The notes under the pieces are model-generated. The model had not been told where the DNA came from. It was given only the letters and a program-made list of their open reading frames with translations, and searched no databases. Positions 1 through 10,580 of a stretch of DNA of 64,000 bases are shown piece by piece. Both the position numbers and the translations under genes were made by a program. How positions within the stretch are numbered: the first letter of the stretch is position 1; the number at the start of each line of letters is the position of its first letter. The DNA is from Prosopocoilus inquinatus (Eukaryota > Arthropoda > Insecta > Coleoptera > Lucanidae): assembly GCA_036172665.1 (NCBI GenBank), contig CM069870.1:22852001-22916000 (forward strand), in the 5' to 3' direction.

Positions 1-70
1 AAACTAGAATTTGTCGACGCAAAATTTAAAATGACTTTTTCCTTTTTGTTCTTTTTTGTTCATGTTTGAT

Positions 71-220
71 TATGGGGTCTATTCTGTATCAAAACCGTTA
101 AATTTAAAGGGCTGTTAAATTTTGTTACTACGGTAACAACCAATCATAGAACTGCATTTTAAATTTTAAAGGACCTCTAAATTTTAACAGACCGTTAAAA
201 AGTTTCAGAATACGCCCCTA
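71..220. repeat. Short terminal-inverted-repeat element (MITE-like)
   Basis: The two ends are imperfect inverted copies: the left begins with ATGGGGTCTATTCTG and the reverse complement of the right end begins with ATAGGGGCGTATTCTG, each followed by a run containing AACCGTTAAA or TTAACGG. The interior is AT-rich with repeats of TTAAATTT and shows no coding potential. The length of about 150 bp and the inverted ends fit a non-autonomous DNA transposon. No superfamily is assigned because the target duplication is unclear. Confidence 0.5.
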
Positions 221-1374
221 TTTCAATTCTTCTTTCGCACTAAACGACATGAAATGGAACGCAAACTCCGTACCGACTCTTTAAGTGTATCTTATACCTT
301 CGATTTTTTATCGTTAAGCATTCAATACGGAAATAATGTAAACAAGTGCATAAATATTTATTTGAGCGAACATTTTTCCCCCACGACAAACAAATCTCTG
401 AAAAACGTGAAATTTCTCTCAAGTCGACAACACCGCGTCACACCGTCGACAACGAGTGGTGGGAGATTTAAAAATTGTTCGGCAAGCTAAATACAAATTT
501 GAACTTTAATGAACTTTAAACCAAGTATATTATTTAAAACTATGGAAATAAATTAACGGGGAATAGTTAAAAGTAAGTTCTGGGTGTCATTTTCTAAATC
601 GCAACATTTATTCTTATTCCTTCATTAAATAAATAATCAGTCACGTAAAAAAATATATGAGAATCCTTGTTAGTTATGGTACTTATCAGAATATGAAACA
701 AATAAAAATGCTTTTTAAAAACGAGCTAAAAGAGTAATTTATTGACTTACTTTGACGTTTCGCAAAAATAATTATTTGCTTCATCAAAAGTGAATAACGG
801 AAATATAAACAATTTAACCTACTAAATTTTTTAGATTAATTGTGAAGAGATTGTTAGGGTAAAAAAGAAAATTATCAGCAAAGATATAACTTGTAAACCA
901 AGAATATCATTATTGATGCGGCCAGGCCCGTCTTAACATAAACTCCAGTATTTACTGCAACTGTTAGGGAAATCCTGCTAAAACCTAACTAGAGCATGCA
1001 AATAAGTTGTTGTAACAAAAATTACAACAATTCTAACAATAACAAACCAATAAAATAACATAATAATATAGTTTTTCTAATAAATAACCAGGGGAGTTTC
1101 CGATTATTATGTCTCATTTAATGAACTTAGAAAACTACAAAATATATCGTTCAAACTTGCAAAATCTGTTCTTTTATTAATTGAATTATTACACATTTTT
1201 ATTTTACACATTTCAATAAATCTACGTTTAAACGTGTTTAGACAAATATGTTTTGTTAAAAGTGAATGTTCTACTAAGATTGAATGACTCTCATTCTTAT
1301 TTTGGATATAATATTTATGCTGATCTAACCTTTTTTAAACTTTTGGCTAGTTTCACCTATATATATATATATGC
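221..1374. other. AT-rich stretch with no recognised feature
   Basis: No ORF resembling a known protein, no RNA gene and no clear repeat is visible. The overlapping short ORFs near 240-490 lie on both strands and have no recognisable domain. A short AT dinucleotide run at about 1,361-1,372 marks the left edge of the next element. Confidence 0.5.
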
Positions 1375-1431
1375 TGTAGTATTCTTCCGGGTAGTCCTCC
1401 GCGTTGAGTTCTCTAAAGAACTATTTGTCTT

Positions 1432-1474
1432 CTGAAAACGTTTCGGCAAGGTCTCACTTGCCATCTTCAGGTCT
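1432..1474 (-). ncRNA. Hammerhead-ribozyme-like core, left arm, opposite strand
   Basis: This is the inverted copy of the core at 2,031-2,075. TCTTCAG at 1,464-1,470 is CTGAAGA on the - strand, followed by the same GGCAAG/CTTGCC stem and GAAAC. It differs in the bases before the cleavage position (GTTTTC rather than GTTGTC), so the two arms have begun to diverge there. Confidence 0.42.
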
Positions 1475-2030
1475 TCGCTGCTGCTTACCTGCTTCTGCTC
1501 CTCGTCGTTACTCGAGTCACAGTGGCTTCTGGTCGCGCTGGTGGTGGTTTAAGTACCGTGTTGCGGTCACGCGTCGTTACGCTTGGTGGTTTTTCCGCTT
1601 GACTTCTTGTTGTTGGTTGATTGGGTCGTGCCTGTTGACTGCTTTCTCCTAATCCTGATGGTCCGGGGTTCGCTGGTTTCTGGCTTCGGGTTACTGGTCC
1701 TCGACGGTCGGTGGATTTTCGGATCACTGGCCTCCAGGTGGGTGGTAGTCGTAAGGCATCATCTCTGGTGTTTAAGTTCATCTGATGTTTCTCGATTTCT
1801 ATCGCTTCTCGGATGATGCGCCAGAAACCAGCGAACCCCGGACCATCAGGATTAGGAGAAAGCAGTCAACAGGCACGACCCAATCAACCAACAACAAGAA
1901 GTCAAGCGGAAAAACCACCAAGCGTAACGACGCGTGACCGCAACACGGTACTTAAACCACCACCAGCGCGACCAGAAGCCACTGTGACTCGAGTAACGAC
2001 GAGGAGCAGAAGCAGGCAAGCAGCAGCGAA

Positions 2031-2075
2031 GACCTGAAGATGGCAAGTGAGACCTTGCCGAAACGTTGTCAGAAG
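2031..2075 (+). ncRNA. Hammerhead-ribozyme-like core, right arm
   Basis: CTGAAGA at 2,034-2,040 is followed by a stem II hairpin (GGCAAG at 2,042-2,047 pairing with CTTGCC at 2,054-2,059), then GAAA at 2,060-2,063, then CGTTGTC ending at 2,070, which gives a GTC cleavage triplet. These are the conserved pieces of a hammerhead core in the right order and spacing. Stem I between the upstream GCGAAGAC and downstream AGAAGAC flanks is not obvious, so catalytic competence as a single unit is doubtful. Confidence 0.5.
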
Positions 2076-2126
2076 ACAAATAGTTCTTTAGAGAACTCAA
2101 CGCGGAGGACTACCCGAAAGAATACT

Positions 2127-2131
<5 letters not shown>

Positions 2132-2184
<53 letters not shown>
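2132..2184. repeat. TA dinucleotide microsatellite
   Basis: About 53 bases of uninterrupted alternating T and A adjoin the right end of the inverted-repeat element. A short matching run lies at its left end (1,361-1,372), which suggests insertion into, or expansion from, a TA tract. Confidence 0.9.
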
Positions 2185-2186
<2 letters not shown>

Positions 2187-2337
2187 AATTTTGAATAAGA
2201 ATTTTTTAAATTAAATTTATTTCAGTTATAAATAATTTGTCTGAAAATAATACTGTATGGTCAATAATCACAAAGCAACACAAAACCTGTGGCTGTAATC
2301 CAAATAAATAGTGAGAAAACCCCTCGACCACACTAAT

Positions 2338-2409
2338 TCACTGAAAGCGAATACGTATTTCGGTAACGAAGTTACCATCTTCAGCGCTAAACTGATATCA
2401 GTTTAGCGC
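2338..2409 (-). ncRNA. Hammerhead ribozyme motif, - strand
   Basis: This is the mirror copy of the + strand motif in the other half of the palindrome. TCTTCAG at 2,378-2,384 gives CTGAAGA on the - strand, and the same stem II, GAAA and palindromic stem III follow. A transcript from either strand therefore contains one ribozyme and one antisense copy, which could pair with each other and compete with ribozyme folding. Confidence 0.65.
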
Positions 2410-2455
2410 TGAAGATGGTAACTTCGTTACCGAAATACGTATTCGCTTTCAGTGA
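2384..2455 (+). ncRNA. Hammerhead ribozyme motif, + strand
   Basis: CTGAAGA at 2,409-2,415 is followed by stem II (GGTAAC 2,417-2,422 with GTTACC 2,426-2,431, loop TTC), GAAA at 2,432-2,435, and TACGTAT ending at U16.1 (2,442) with U at the cleavage position (2,443). Stem III, ATACGTAT, is a perfect palindrome, as in dimeric hammerheads where two copies share that helix. Stem I can form from AGCG just before the core with CGCT at 2,444-2,447, extended by ACTGA with TCAGT around an internal loop. All conserved core bases are present. Confidence 0.68.
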
Positions 2456-3650
2456 ATTAATGTGGTCGAGGGGTTTTCTCACTATTTAACTGTATGGTCA
2501 GTTAAACTAATAATAGTTGAAATTTTGTGACTTTTTGGTTGATAGGAATTAAAATCTACCTGACCATGTAGGTTTATGATACCAATTTGTGATTAAATTA
2601 CCATTTTGTCTGACAATATTTACATCTAAAAAACTTATGGAATTATTATTTTCTTTTTCTACAGTAAATTGTAACCTATTACGAAAAGAATTAAATTTAT
2701 TTAAAATATAACATTATCATGAGGTAAAATTAATAAAATATCGTCAACATATCTATAATATAAAGTTAAATCAAAAGGTAACGAATTAATGATACTTTTT
2801 TCTAATTTTTGCATAACAATTTCAGCTAAAGCTGGAGAAAGAGGTTATCCCATTGCTGTACCAAAAGTTTGTTTATAAAATTTATCATTAAATGCACAAT
2901 AAGAAGTATCAAAACATAAGGTTATTATTTCTATAAAATTATTATATGAAATGTCAGTATATTCTTTAATTTCTAACCACCTATCTTTAATACTTTGTAA
3001 AGCAAGACCTTTTGGAATATTAGTGAACAAAGAAACGACATCAAGAGAAAGAAGAATATTATCATTTGGTACAACAATGTTTTTCAATTTTTTAACCAAT
3101 ACAAAAGAGTTTTTTACAAAAAAGATTCAGATTTACATGTAAGATTGTTAATAATTTTAGAAATAAATTTTGACAAAAAATATAGAGGAGAGCCAATAGT
3201 GGAAACAATAGGTCTGAGAGGAATGTTTGGTTTATCAATTTTAGAAATACATTATAATTTTGGTAAAATAGGATTCTGTACTTTTAGAGACTTTGCAACA
3301 TTATCACTAATTTCTAAAGCTTTTTGTAATTTATTGATCATAGCTAGAGTTTTTCTTTGATAATTTTGTGTAGGATCGTGATTGATTTCTAAATATGTGG
3401 TACTGTGGTATCGGACCACATGGTATTAACTTTAGGAAGATAATTTTCTTTATTTAATAAAACAGTAACGTTACTTTTATCTGATGTTGTAACTATAATA
3501 TTAGGATTTGCTTTAAGAAATGCTTTACATTGTAAAAGATCACGAATTAAAATCTTATATTTTGATTTGTGAAAAGTCTGATCAATACTTTTAATTTAGT
3601 TTAAAAAATCATTACAAAATTTGTTTCTAATTTGTTGCGACCCATACTAT

Positions 3651-4267
3651 TACAATTTTATCTTAATTTTTATACTGTGTAATTAACGCACAGAAAAAAA
3701 AAAGTAAGCGCCTCTAATAGCCACGGTTTAAATACGTTTTTTATTTATCAAATTATTTAAAACAACTTTCTGCGAGTTAATGACACTTAATGACTGGTTA
3801 TTAAAATATTTTAGATTAAATAATACTGTGTCCTGTTAATATACGGAATTTGTAGTGATCGTGTTCTGTAATTTACTGAAGTAATTTTTCTTTTAATGTA
3901 AATATAAGCGCACAAGAACGTGCCTTGGCAACCACGTATTGTCGATGCACACGAAGACAATGACTTTGATAGCTGAAGTGCTTTTTATAGATCAGGGCCG
4001 CAATGTATCCTACCTCGACTAAATAAGCACTATTATGAGGATGAGTATGAGAGGATGATAATCAGAAACCGGCTTGGCTGTTAAATGTCTGCAGATTACA
4101 ATACGAAGGGCACTCCTACACGCCCGTTCGCAAGAGACCAGACAGACAGACAAAATGCTAAGAAGGCGTTTTATTAAATTGCATTATTATTACTAGAAAG
4201 CGGATTCTATGCATTTCTTTTCCATTATGCAACCCTAACTATCTCCAAATTGCAAAAATTGCGCCCC
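3651..4267. other. No recognised gene
   Basis: The region is mixed AT-rich and moderate-GC DNA. The part from about 3,940 to 4,160 has higher GC than its surroundings and may be a mobile-element fragment, but I find no motif that identifies it. Confidence 0.35.
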
Positions 4268-4300
4268 TAATAGTGTTTCCCACTGGCTGCACTGGTGTGC
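4268..4300. repeat. End fragment of the AATAGCGTTTTCC MITE family
   Basis: AATAGTGTTTCCCACTGG and the following GCTGCACTGGTGTGC match the terminal sequence of the elements at 26,846-26,983 and 59,112-59,237. The rest of the element is missing. Confidence 0.5.
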
Positions 4301-4559
4301 TATAAGTTTAATGACAGTTTCAGTGATATACGACGAGGCAGCAACCCGAAATAAGAGAAATTGTTAAACTTGACAACGTTGCTTATACTTTTAGTTAAAT
4401 CGATTTATAGACAAGAAAAACAAATGTATGCTAGATTTTTTTTGTTTAAATATTATAGACAAACAATATTATCTGAGGACGGAGTTACAATAAACATTCA
4501 CTCACCATTGGTTAGGTCTCTCATTCCTAATGTTCTTTCTTCCTTTTTCTCGCTTCCCT

Positions 4560-5440
4560 GACCGCAACAGGCGCTGAGGGTAAACGTCTTAGCTCCCGAG
4601 CATCGCATTCCAATTCGATAAGGACCACGCAAATTGTAAGTAATCCTTTACGAATATCTATTCAGTAAAATGGAACATTCCACTTACCGGGGCCATTTTC
4701 CCGGCCCCGCCTGCTCCAGCGGCGAATCTAGAAGGTGTAGCTCCCTCATGGTGATATTGGTCACTAGGGAGGTCATCCTCGCACGTTGACTTCTTATCTT
4801 CGCATGCATTACCCCCCCACATTCACCTGTGGATACAAAACCCACCCCTCCCGATGGATATTAGCATACCTTGCCTCCCGAGCATACGTTCTCAGAACCA
4901 GTTGATGCACCGACTTCGTGAGTGTCGATCACCACTCCATACTAGTCCAATAACATCATCATGTCAGACCTTTCCGGATAGCTTAATGCCATCACCTGGT
5001 CAGGAAATCAATCAACCGAATTCCCACTCACAATGAATGCAGAGTACAGCTAATTGCTTTGCCGGTACCGTGCTCTTCATCGGTGGTGCCTGCACACTGC
5101 GACAGGAGCCCCGATACCGTATGCTGGTGCACGGTAGCATTCTCTGGTCAACGCCCCGGATCGCGTCCCGGACAATATTCTGCTACCAGAATACCTCCGC
5201 GTAACTCCTGACTCATGACCCTCAAACCGCATTGCCAATCGTGAGAATGTACCGCCCTAACACTTCTGCCAGAACATACCATCTCAGGTCATATTCTACA
5301 GACACCCTGTATGCTCTATGCTCGTGTCTGGCAACACACCGCGGCAACTACATATATCACCAGGCCCATCCGAGGTTCCGTTTACCGACACGTTTCGCCT
5401 TCCGCGCTATCCCTCGGGAGACTGCCGTCTCTGCCGTTGC
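4560..5440. other. GC-richer block, possible mobile-element remnant
   Basis: Base composition rises abruptly at about 4,560 and drops at about 5,440, where an AT-rich T run begins. The block is rich in CC and CCG-containing words, has no long ORF and no recognised protein domain. Composition so unlike its flanks suggests a non-LTR 3' end or an LTR fragment, but no diagnostic sequence is visible. A host CpG-rich or promoter region is an alternative. Confidence 0.35.
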
Positions 5441-6602
5441 TTTTAATTAATTTTTTTTTGCAGTTCTCCTGTTTTAACAGAAACCCAAAAGAACAATCGT
5501 GGGAGGTTTTGAAGCCTGGTTTATTTATGTTTCGTTAACGTTAGAGCCTTGCTTTGGCTTCGTCAACAATTTTGCTTCTTGCATGTGCAGATTTGTTACA
5601 CTAAGAAAATAATAAAATCGCCTTGTCTTGATTATGATTTGATTACGCTTACGAAAATATTATCTACATAACTTAATCCGTTATAAATCAGAGAAGACAA
5701 TGGATCTTTCTGTTTGTCGTTCACCTTCGCTTTATAAATTTGATTATTGCTATTATTTGCCCTTTTTTTAAATTATTAATAAATTAATCTGGGTGTACAG
5801 AATTCCGGTTTCTTACAGTGTAAAGAGAACAAACTCCGCGGTGCACTAAATTTGACCGAGTTGTGGCGCTTCTGTGATAAAAAAAAATGTTTCGTTGAGA
5901 CGCAATTTTCTTAAGGACTTGCAGATTTAATCAATTAAGTTACCATAAATCTTCTTATCAATATCTTTTTTTAATCTAATATTCAAGATAAAAATCATAA
6001 TGACTTACTTCGAGTGCTTCGTTGTTAAATGCATCCATCACCAAATGAAATAAATTTGTAACTCTCTAGATAAGATAGATCAGTAAATGATAAGAGTATT
6101 TATTTATTATTTGAAATATTCAGTGCAATGTGAATTTAAAAGCAAGTCGAGGCTCTCTGCTTGTGATTATATTATCAAGCAGTCACTTCAGTAATGCGGA
6201 CACTTTAATGGCAAGCCTGTCATTTTAATAACGTAGGCCGGCTGCTCTTGCAGTGTGTTGTAAGGAGATTAAAAAATAATTCTGAATAATAAATCTGTAA
6301 AAATCCGAAAATTATGCGAGCTCAACATAACTAGTAAACATGTTAACCTACTTCGCTTGTGTCACTTACATGAGAGGTCAATGTTTCTTTCACTGCACCT
6401 ACCGTCACAAATAAAGCATCATACCTTTTTTTTTGTCACTGAAAAGTAATCAATCTCAAATGCGTGTATAAAATGTTTTTTGAAATTTTTGTATTTTTAG
6501 GTACCACTAAAGTCTCTCCTGTGCTATACAATTTAACTTATCGTATTGACACATTTGAACTAACGACGCAAATTCAATTCAAAATTACAAATGACGTTAA
6601 AA
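5441..6602. other. AT-rich stretch with no recognised gene
   Basis: No coding region or clear repeat is seen. A - strand TTGACGAAGCC...GGCTCTAAC at about 5,548-5,576 looks like a decayed hammerhead core but lacks the GAAAC box at the expected place. Confidence 0.35.
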
Positions 6603-6815
6603 CAGTGGCGTAGCAAAAGGGGTTGCAGAGCAACCTGGCGCCAAGGTACCATAGGCGCCTGCTCTACAGTTAGGGTTACCAACTCTCGAAAGAACCAACC
6701 CCGGGAGATTTGAACAAATGGGAGAGGTGGAATAGAAGTCGCTAATTTGTTAGTTTTTATTTTTAAATTTATATTTACATTGCTTTGGACAAGCATCTAA
6801 TATTTATTTTCAGTA

Positions 6816-8051
6816 TACGTGGGCTGCTGAAAAATTTTCTGATATGTAGTAGGTCTAGAATTGTTAGCGTTTATTAACTGTCATATTTGAAAAATTTGAC
6901 GTTTTTCGCCTATAATTCTATTGACAGTTCCTATCTAAGTGAACTAGTTTTGTTTGTACAGCATTTGAGAAAAAGTAATTTTGTGTAAACATGAAAATCT
7001 CGCGTGAAAATTTTCGTGCCATGATTTTTTACGATTTCAAATGTGGTCTAACGCCGAAACAATGCCTCGAACGGCTTCATTTGGCTTTTGTAGATGAGGC
7101 ACCATCAAAAAGCAGTGTTTATAATTGGTTTGCCGAATTTCGTGAAGGTCGTCCATCAACATCTGTTGTTGCCACTAATGTAGATGCTGTGTGTGAAATG
7201 CTTGAGCGAGATCGACATGTGACATACCGTGAGATTCAAGCATCCTTACGCATTGACATGAAAGCAATACACCAGATTTTCCATGATCATTTGAACGTAC
7301 GAAAGCTTTCCAGTCGTTGGAGCCCATACAATTTAACGGAAGCGCAAAAGCAGGGTCATGTCAAATGGTGCGAAGAAATGCTCAAGAAATTCAATGAAGG
7401 TTGTTCAAATTTAGTTTTTAACATCGTTACTGGTGACAAAACGTGGGTCTATTCGTACGAGCCAAAGCAAACAACAATCTACCGTTTGGATATTTCAAAA
7501 TGAACAAAACCAACAAAAGTTGTCCGTTCACGCAGTGCTGCGAAGCAAATGATTGCTTGTTTCTTTGGTTTAACTGGACATGTAGCAACCGTGTCTTTAG
7601 ATATTCGAAAAACCGTGAATGCTGATTGGTATACTACAATTTGTTTGCCGGAAGTCATCGATCAAATAAGAAGAAACAATCGAAATCGACGAATAATTCT
7701 CCATCATGACAACGCCAGCTCTCACTCAGCCCGTCAAACAGTTGATTTTTTGTCCAACAAAAATGTTGAATTAATGACTCATTGATTTATCACCTAATGA
7801 TTTCTTTTTGTTCCCAAATATCAAAAATAAAATGCGTGGTGAGCGATTTTCGTCGGCTGAAGCAGCGGTTGAAACATTCCGGACACTGGTTTCTGAGGTA
7901 CCATCTTTAGAGTGGAAAGCGTGCTTGGTTCGAGCGTATGCAAAAGTGTATTGACGTCAAAAGCGGATACTTCGAAAAACAATGATACCGTTTACCAAAT
8001 TTCATATGCGTTTTTTTTTCCGTTTCCAGAAACTTTTCCAGCAGCCCACTA
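6816..8051 (+). mobile_element. mariner transposon, about 1.24 kb
   Basis: The left end GTGGGCTGCTGAAAAATT and the inverse of the right end GTGGGCTGCTGGAAAAGT form terminal inverted repeats, and TA dinucleotides flank both ends, as expected for Tc1/mariner insertion. The length is typical of mariner. The single gene inside (6,991-7,985) is broken. It lies inside the hAT-ended composite and so inserted after it. Confidence 0.9.
6991..7985 (+). pseudogene. Broken mariner transposase
   Basis: The start codon at 6,991 opens a frame beginning MKISRENFRAM, with the mariner N-terminal helix-turn-helix region through residue 110 or so. The first catalytic Asp sits in VTGDKTWVYSYEP at about 7,430-7,465. 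A TGA at 7,501-7,503 stops the frame, which then continues in phase with TKVVRSRSAAKQM and the second Asp in IILHHDNASSHSA near 7,695-7,735. After ELMTH near 7,785 the sequence shifts frame and resumes as DLSPNDFFLFPN, holding the third Asp of the DD34D triad, and shifts again before the C-terminal FERMQKCIDVKSGYFEKQ and stop at 7,983-7,985. Family length is about 345 residues. At least one stop and two frameshifts make it inactive. Confidence 0.92.
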
Positions 8052-8159
8052 TAATCCTAAAAGGTTTTATATGACAAATCAAAATTTTGTAGTATTTGTA
8101 ATTCTGCTTATACTATGCTTACTATGCTTATAATATGTTCATTCTCTTTCTTTTCTTTC

Positions 8160-8400
8160 CTTGTTCCATCATTCCTGCATCATTCTGAATACGCGTTCAC
8201 AAGAACCATTAGAGACACGAATGAAAAGAACAAACATGACAAGTTTTTTTTTTAATTCTGGAAAGGGATTTCCGTCATTAGATTTCGTGACAATTAATTT
8301 TATTTTAAAAAATCCGGAGAAGTTGTTGCATCCCGGGAGCTCGGGGGATTTGTACATTATTTCGGGAGTCTCCCGGACATTCCAGGAGGGTTAGGAGCCC
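8160..8400 (-). pseudogene. hAT transposase C-terminal dimerisation remnant
   Basis: The - strand reading contains FPELKKKLVMFVLFIRVSNG followed by SCERVFRMMQE, which matches the hAT family C-terminal dimerisation motif (small residues then S/A-x-x-E-R-x-F-S). The upstream catalytic region is not found, probably because the mariner and other insertions displaced or removed it. The flanks show CCCGGGAG-type words also present near 6,700, which may be the inner ends of this hAT copy. Confidence 0.6.
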
Positions 8401-9373
8401 CACCGCTATAGTACTCCCAAGCAAAGAAATTAAATTTTTATTTGACAATCTGGAAGGAGTCTTCAAAGTCGTATTAAAGAACATTTGTGCTACTGACGAA
8501 GTGCGAAACCGGTCTAGGAAAAAGAAAATAAAAAAGTATTAATTGCAAAAGAAAGTTTTCCTTATAATATTTAATAAAATTTTTCGTAAACAAAAAAATA
8601 TATTTTCCATTAGCTGTTTTCTTTTAATCGATTTTATATCTAATTCACATAATTGTAGCCGGACATGAGATATATCTGACCTGTGCAAAAATGCAGTTCA
8701 AGCGTATTCCGCTTAGCGCTAGTTTTCAGGTGCTTTGTTAACCTAAAATGTTGACAGCTCCTGTCACTTTTTGCTAAACAGGATGAATCAAGATTAAGTA
8801 CTTCTGTTTTACTTGGCACAGAAAATAAAGTAACTAAAGAAATGTGTTTTAATGAGAATTTAGACAAATTTGTAGTTAATACTACGGGTCAAAAAGAAAA
8901 TTTGTTAAAGTTTACAGGTATTAACAAGCAACTCTCAATGATTAGGGATATGTAACTGTTTGAACTTCGCCATATAAATATCTAGTGTGCGCTTACCATT
9001 ACGCCTAAGACAATTGGCAAGCTTTAAACCCTCTGAATGTCTAAATATGACTTTTAAAAAGACACTGTTTAGTGCTTAAAAGTGCTTCTGATAAGGTATT
9101 TTAATAATCACGTCGTTGATACTTGTTTACAAGTTTTTGTAACGGAAATGCTCGTTAAAAATAACGTAAATGACCGGAGAAGACCACTTCTGTAGTGTTA
9201 ACCAATGTTTTAAATTTGACATTTTTAAATGAACTTTTCTACTCAAGTTGCCTAATACTGTCATCTTATGAAATATTGAAACTTGCTTTTGAAATACCAT
9301 GTATAATTTTGTTAATAAACAGAATGTAAATTCAGTTGAAAAAATGTAATGTAAAAAAAAAAAACTAAACTTA

Positions 9374-10580
9374 TACAGGGTCAGTGATAATGGGCGGAAC
9401 AAACTTTCCCAGTATGTAGGAGAAAAATTTTTGAGTAAGAAAGTTCATATTAACCTACATACAGGGTGTTCGTGAGAAGCCACTGCAATAGCCAACTTTC
9501 TTATTTATATTTTTACGAAGTAACTGAAAATAGAAAAGTTTTCGGACTTTTTCTCCTCGATATTATGGTACTTTCGAAAATACCAATGACAGTCAGGTTT
9601 TCGAGATTTTCAACTGTTTTCAACTTTTTTTAATGGAACGTTAGGTTTTTTTATCATCGCATCGCATTCAAGATGTTAAATTAATTATGTCTCTAAAATA
9701 ACATCTCCTAGAGCCTATTATTTTATAAATTATTTATTTATTATATTTAGTAACAAAATCTTGGTGTTCATAGAAAACGGCTACAATAGTATAACTTTTT
9801 TATTTGGCATTTCACGAAGTAGCTTAAATTAGAAAAGTTTGAGGACTTTCCATGGTATCTTCGCAAAAACAAATGACTATCAGATTTTTGAGATTTTCAA
9901 TTGTTTTCAATGTTATTTACTAAATAATTTATAGAATAGTACACGTCGGAGGGAAATATTTTAGAGACGTACTTAGTTTGACAACCTGAACGCGATGCCA
10001 TGTTAAAAAAAACATAATGTTCTATTTAAAACAGTTGAAAACAATTGTAAATCTCGAAAACCTAACAGTCATTTGTTTTTCCGAAAGCACCATAATATCG
10101 AGCAGGGAAAGCCCTGAAATTTTTCTAATTTAAGCTACCTCGTGAAATGTCAAATAAAAAAGTTAGCTATTGGTAACCATTTCCATGAACATCAAGATTT
10201 TGTTACTAAATAATTTATAAAATAGTATGCTTTAGGAGATGTTATTTTAGAGACATAATTAATTTAACATCTTGAATGCGATGTGATGATAAAAAAACCT
10301 AACGTTCCATTAAAAAAAAAACAATGAAAATAATTGAAAATCTCGAAAACCTGATTGTCATTAGTTTTTTCGAAAGTAGCATAATATCGAGGAGAAGAAG
10401 TCCTAAAACTTTTCTATTTTCAGTTACTTCTTATAAATACAAATAAGAAAGTTGGGTATTGCAGTGGCTTCCCACGAACACCCTGTATGTAGGTTCATAT
10501 GAACTTTCTTACTCAAAAATGTCTCTCCTACATATTGATAAAGTGTGTTCTGTCCATTATGACTCCATTATGACACTGTA
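9374..10580. mobile_element. Foldback element with about 500-bp arms
   Basis: The ends TACAGGGTCAGTGATAATGG and the inverse of the right end TACAGTGTCATAATGG are inverted copies. Just inside, a second pair of ends ACAGGGTGTTCGTGAGAAGC (near 9,463) and the inverse near 10,489 defines an inner unit. The remaining arms contain inverted and direct copies of the same modules, such as the GAAAACCTGA...TCATT block. No transposase is seen. It appears to be a nested pair of non-autonomous elements or a compound foldback. Confidence 0.75.

Larger units (their letters stand above)
1375..2129. mobile_element. Long inverted-repeat element with hammerhead-like cores, flanked by TA microsatellite
   Basis: Arms of about 310 bp (1,375-1,685 and 1,819-2,129) are nearly exact inverted copies around a unique centre of about 130 bp. 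Each arm is GC-rich compared with its surroundings and encodes the same basic, proline- and arginine-rich peptide, read on the + strand from 1,813 to 2,037 and on the - strand in the left arm. I do not recognise that peptide. Just beyond its stop codon each arm has a CTGAAGA...GAAAC hammerhead-like core. Both outer ends run into AT dinucleotide repeats (1,361-1,372 and 2,132-2,184), so a target duplication cannot be read. The design resembles paired, oppositely oriented terminal repeats of Penelope-like retroelements, some of which carry hammerhead motifs. That assignment is inference. Confidence 0.6.
2264..2488. mobile_element. Small hammerhead-bearing inverted-repeat retroelement with 12-bp target duplication
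   Basis: The 12-bp sequence ACTGTATGGTCA occurs directly on both sides (2,252-2,263 and 2,489-2,500). Inside are about 42 unpaired bases (2,264-2,305) and then a near-perfect palindrome (2,306-2,487, centre about 2,396) with one clear mismatch. Each half holds a hammerhead-like core on opposite strands. The insertion interrupts the Penelope-like RT remnant, whose reading resumes across the duplicated site. The layout of unpaired tail plus inverted terminal repeat plus 11-14 bp duplication recurs at 44,159, 52,807 and 58,304. It has no coding capacity, so it would need a helper element. Confidence 0.8.
2185..3650 (-). pseudogene. Decayed Penelope-like element reverse transcriptase
   Basis: Read on the - strand from about 3,650 downwards, several frames give Penelope-like reverse transcriptase signatures in order: a KxDKPNIPLRPIVSTIGSPLY-like block near 3,170-3,250, LDVVSLFTNIP near 3,010-3,050, FYKQTFGTAMG near 2,845-2,885 followed by a stop and PLSPALAEIVMQ, then the catalytic YRYVDDILL near 2,730-2,765, and a NWYHKPTWSG-like block near 2,555-2,590. 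Penelope-like elements encode an RT related to telomerase and often a GIY-YIG endonuclease; no endonuclease is seen, and the 5' part is missing. The frame is broken by stops and shifts, and by a separate insertion at 2,264-2,488. After that insertion the RT reading resumes (TDHTV then LFSDKLFI), which confirms the empty-site sequence. The copy is inactive. Confidence 0.85.

Noticed and set aside
254..490. Overlapping ORFs on both strands near the left edge
   Set aside because: No recognisable domain, no splice context, and opposite-strand ORFs of similar length overlap.
5530..5577. Possible hammerhead on the - strand (TTGACGAAGCC...GGCTCTAAC)
   Set aside because: The GAAAC box is absent where the fold requires it, and the first core base is wrong.
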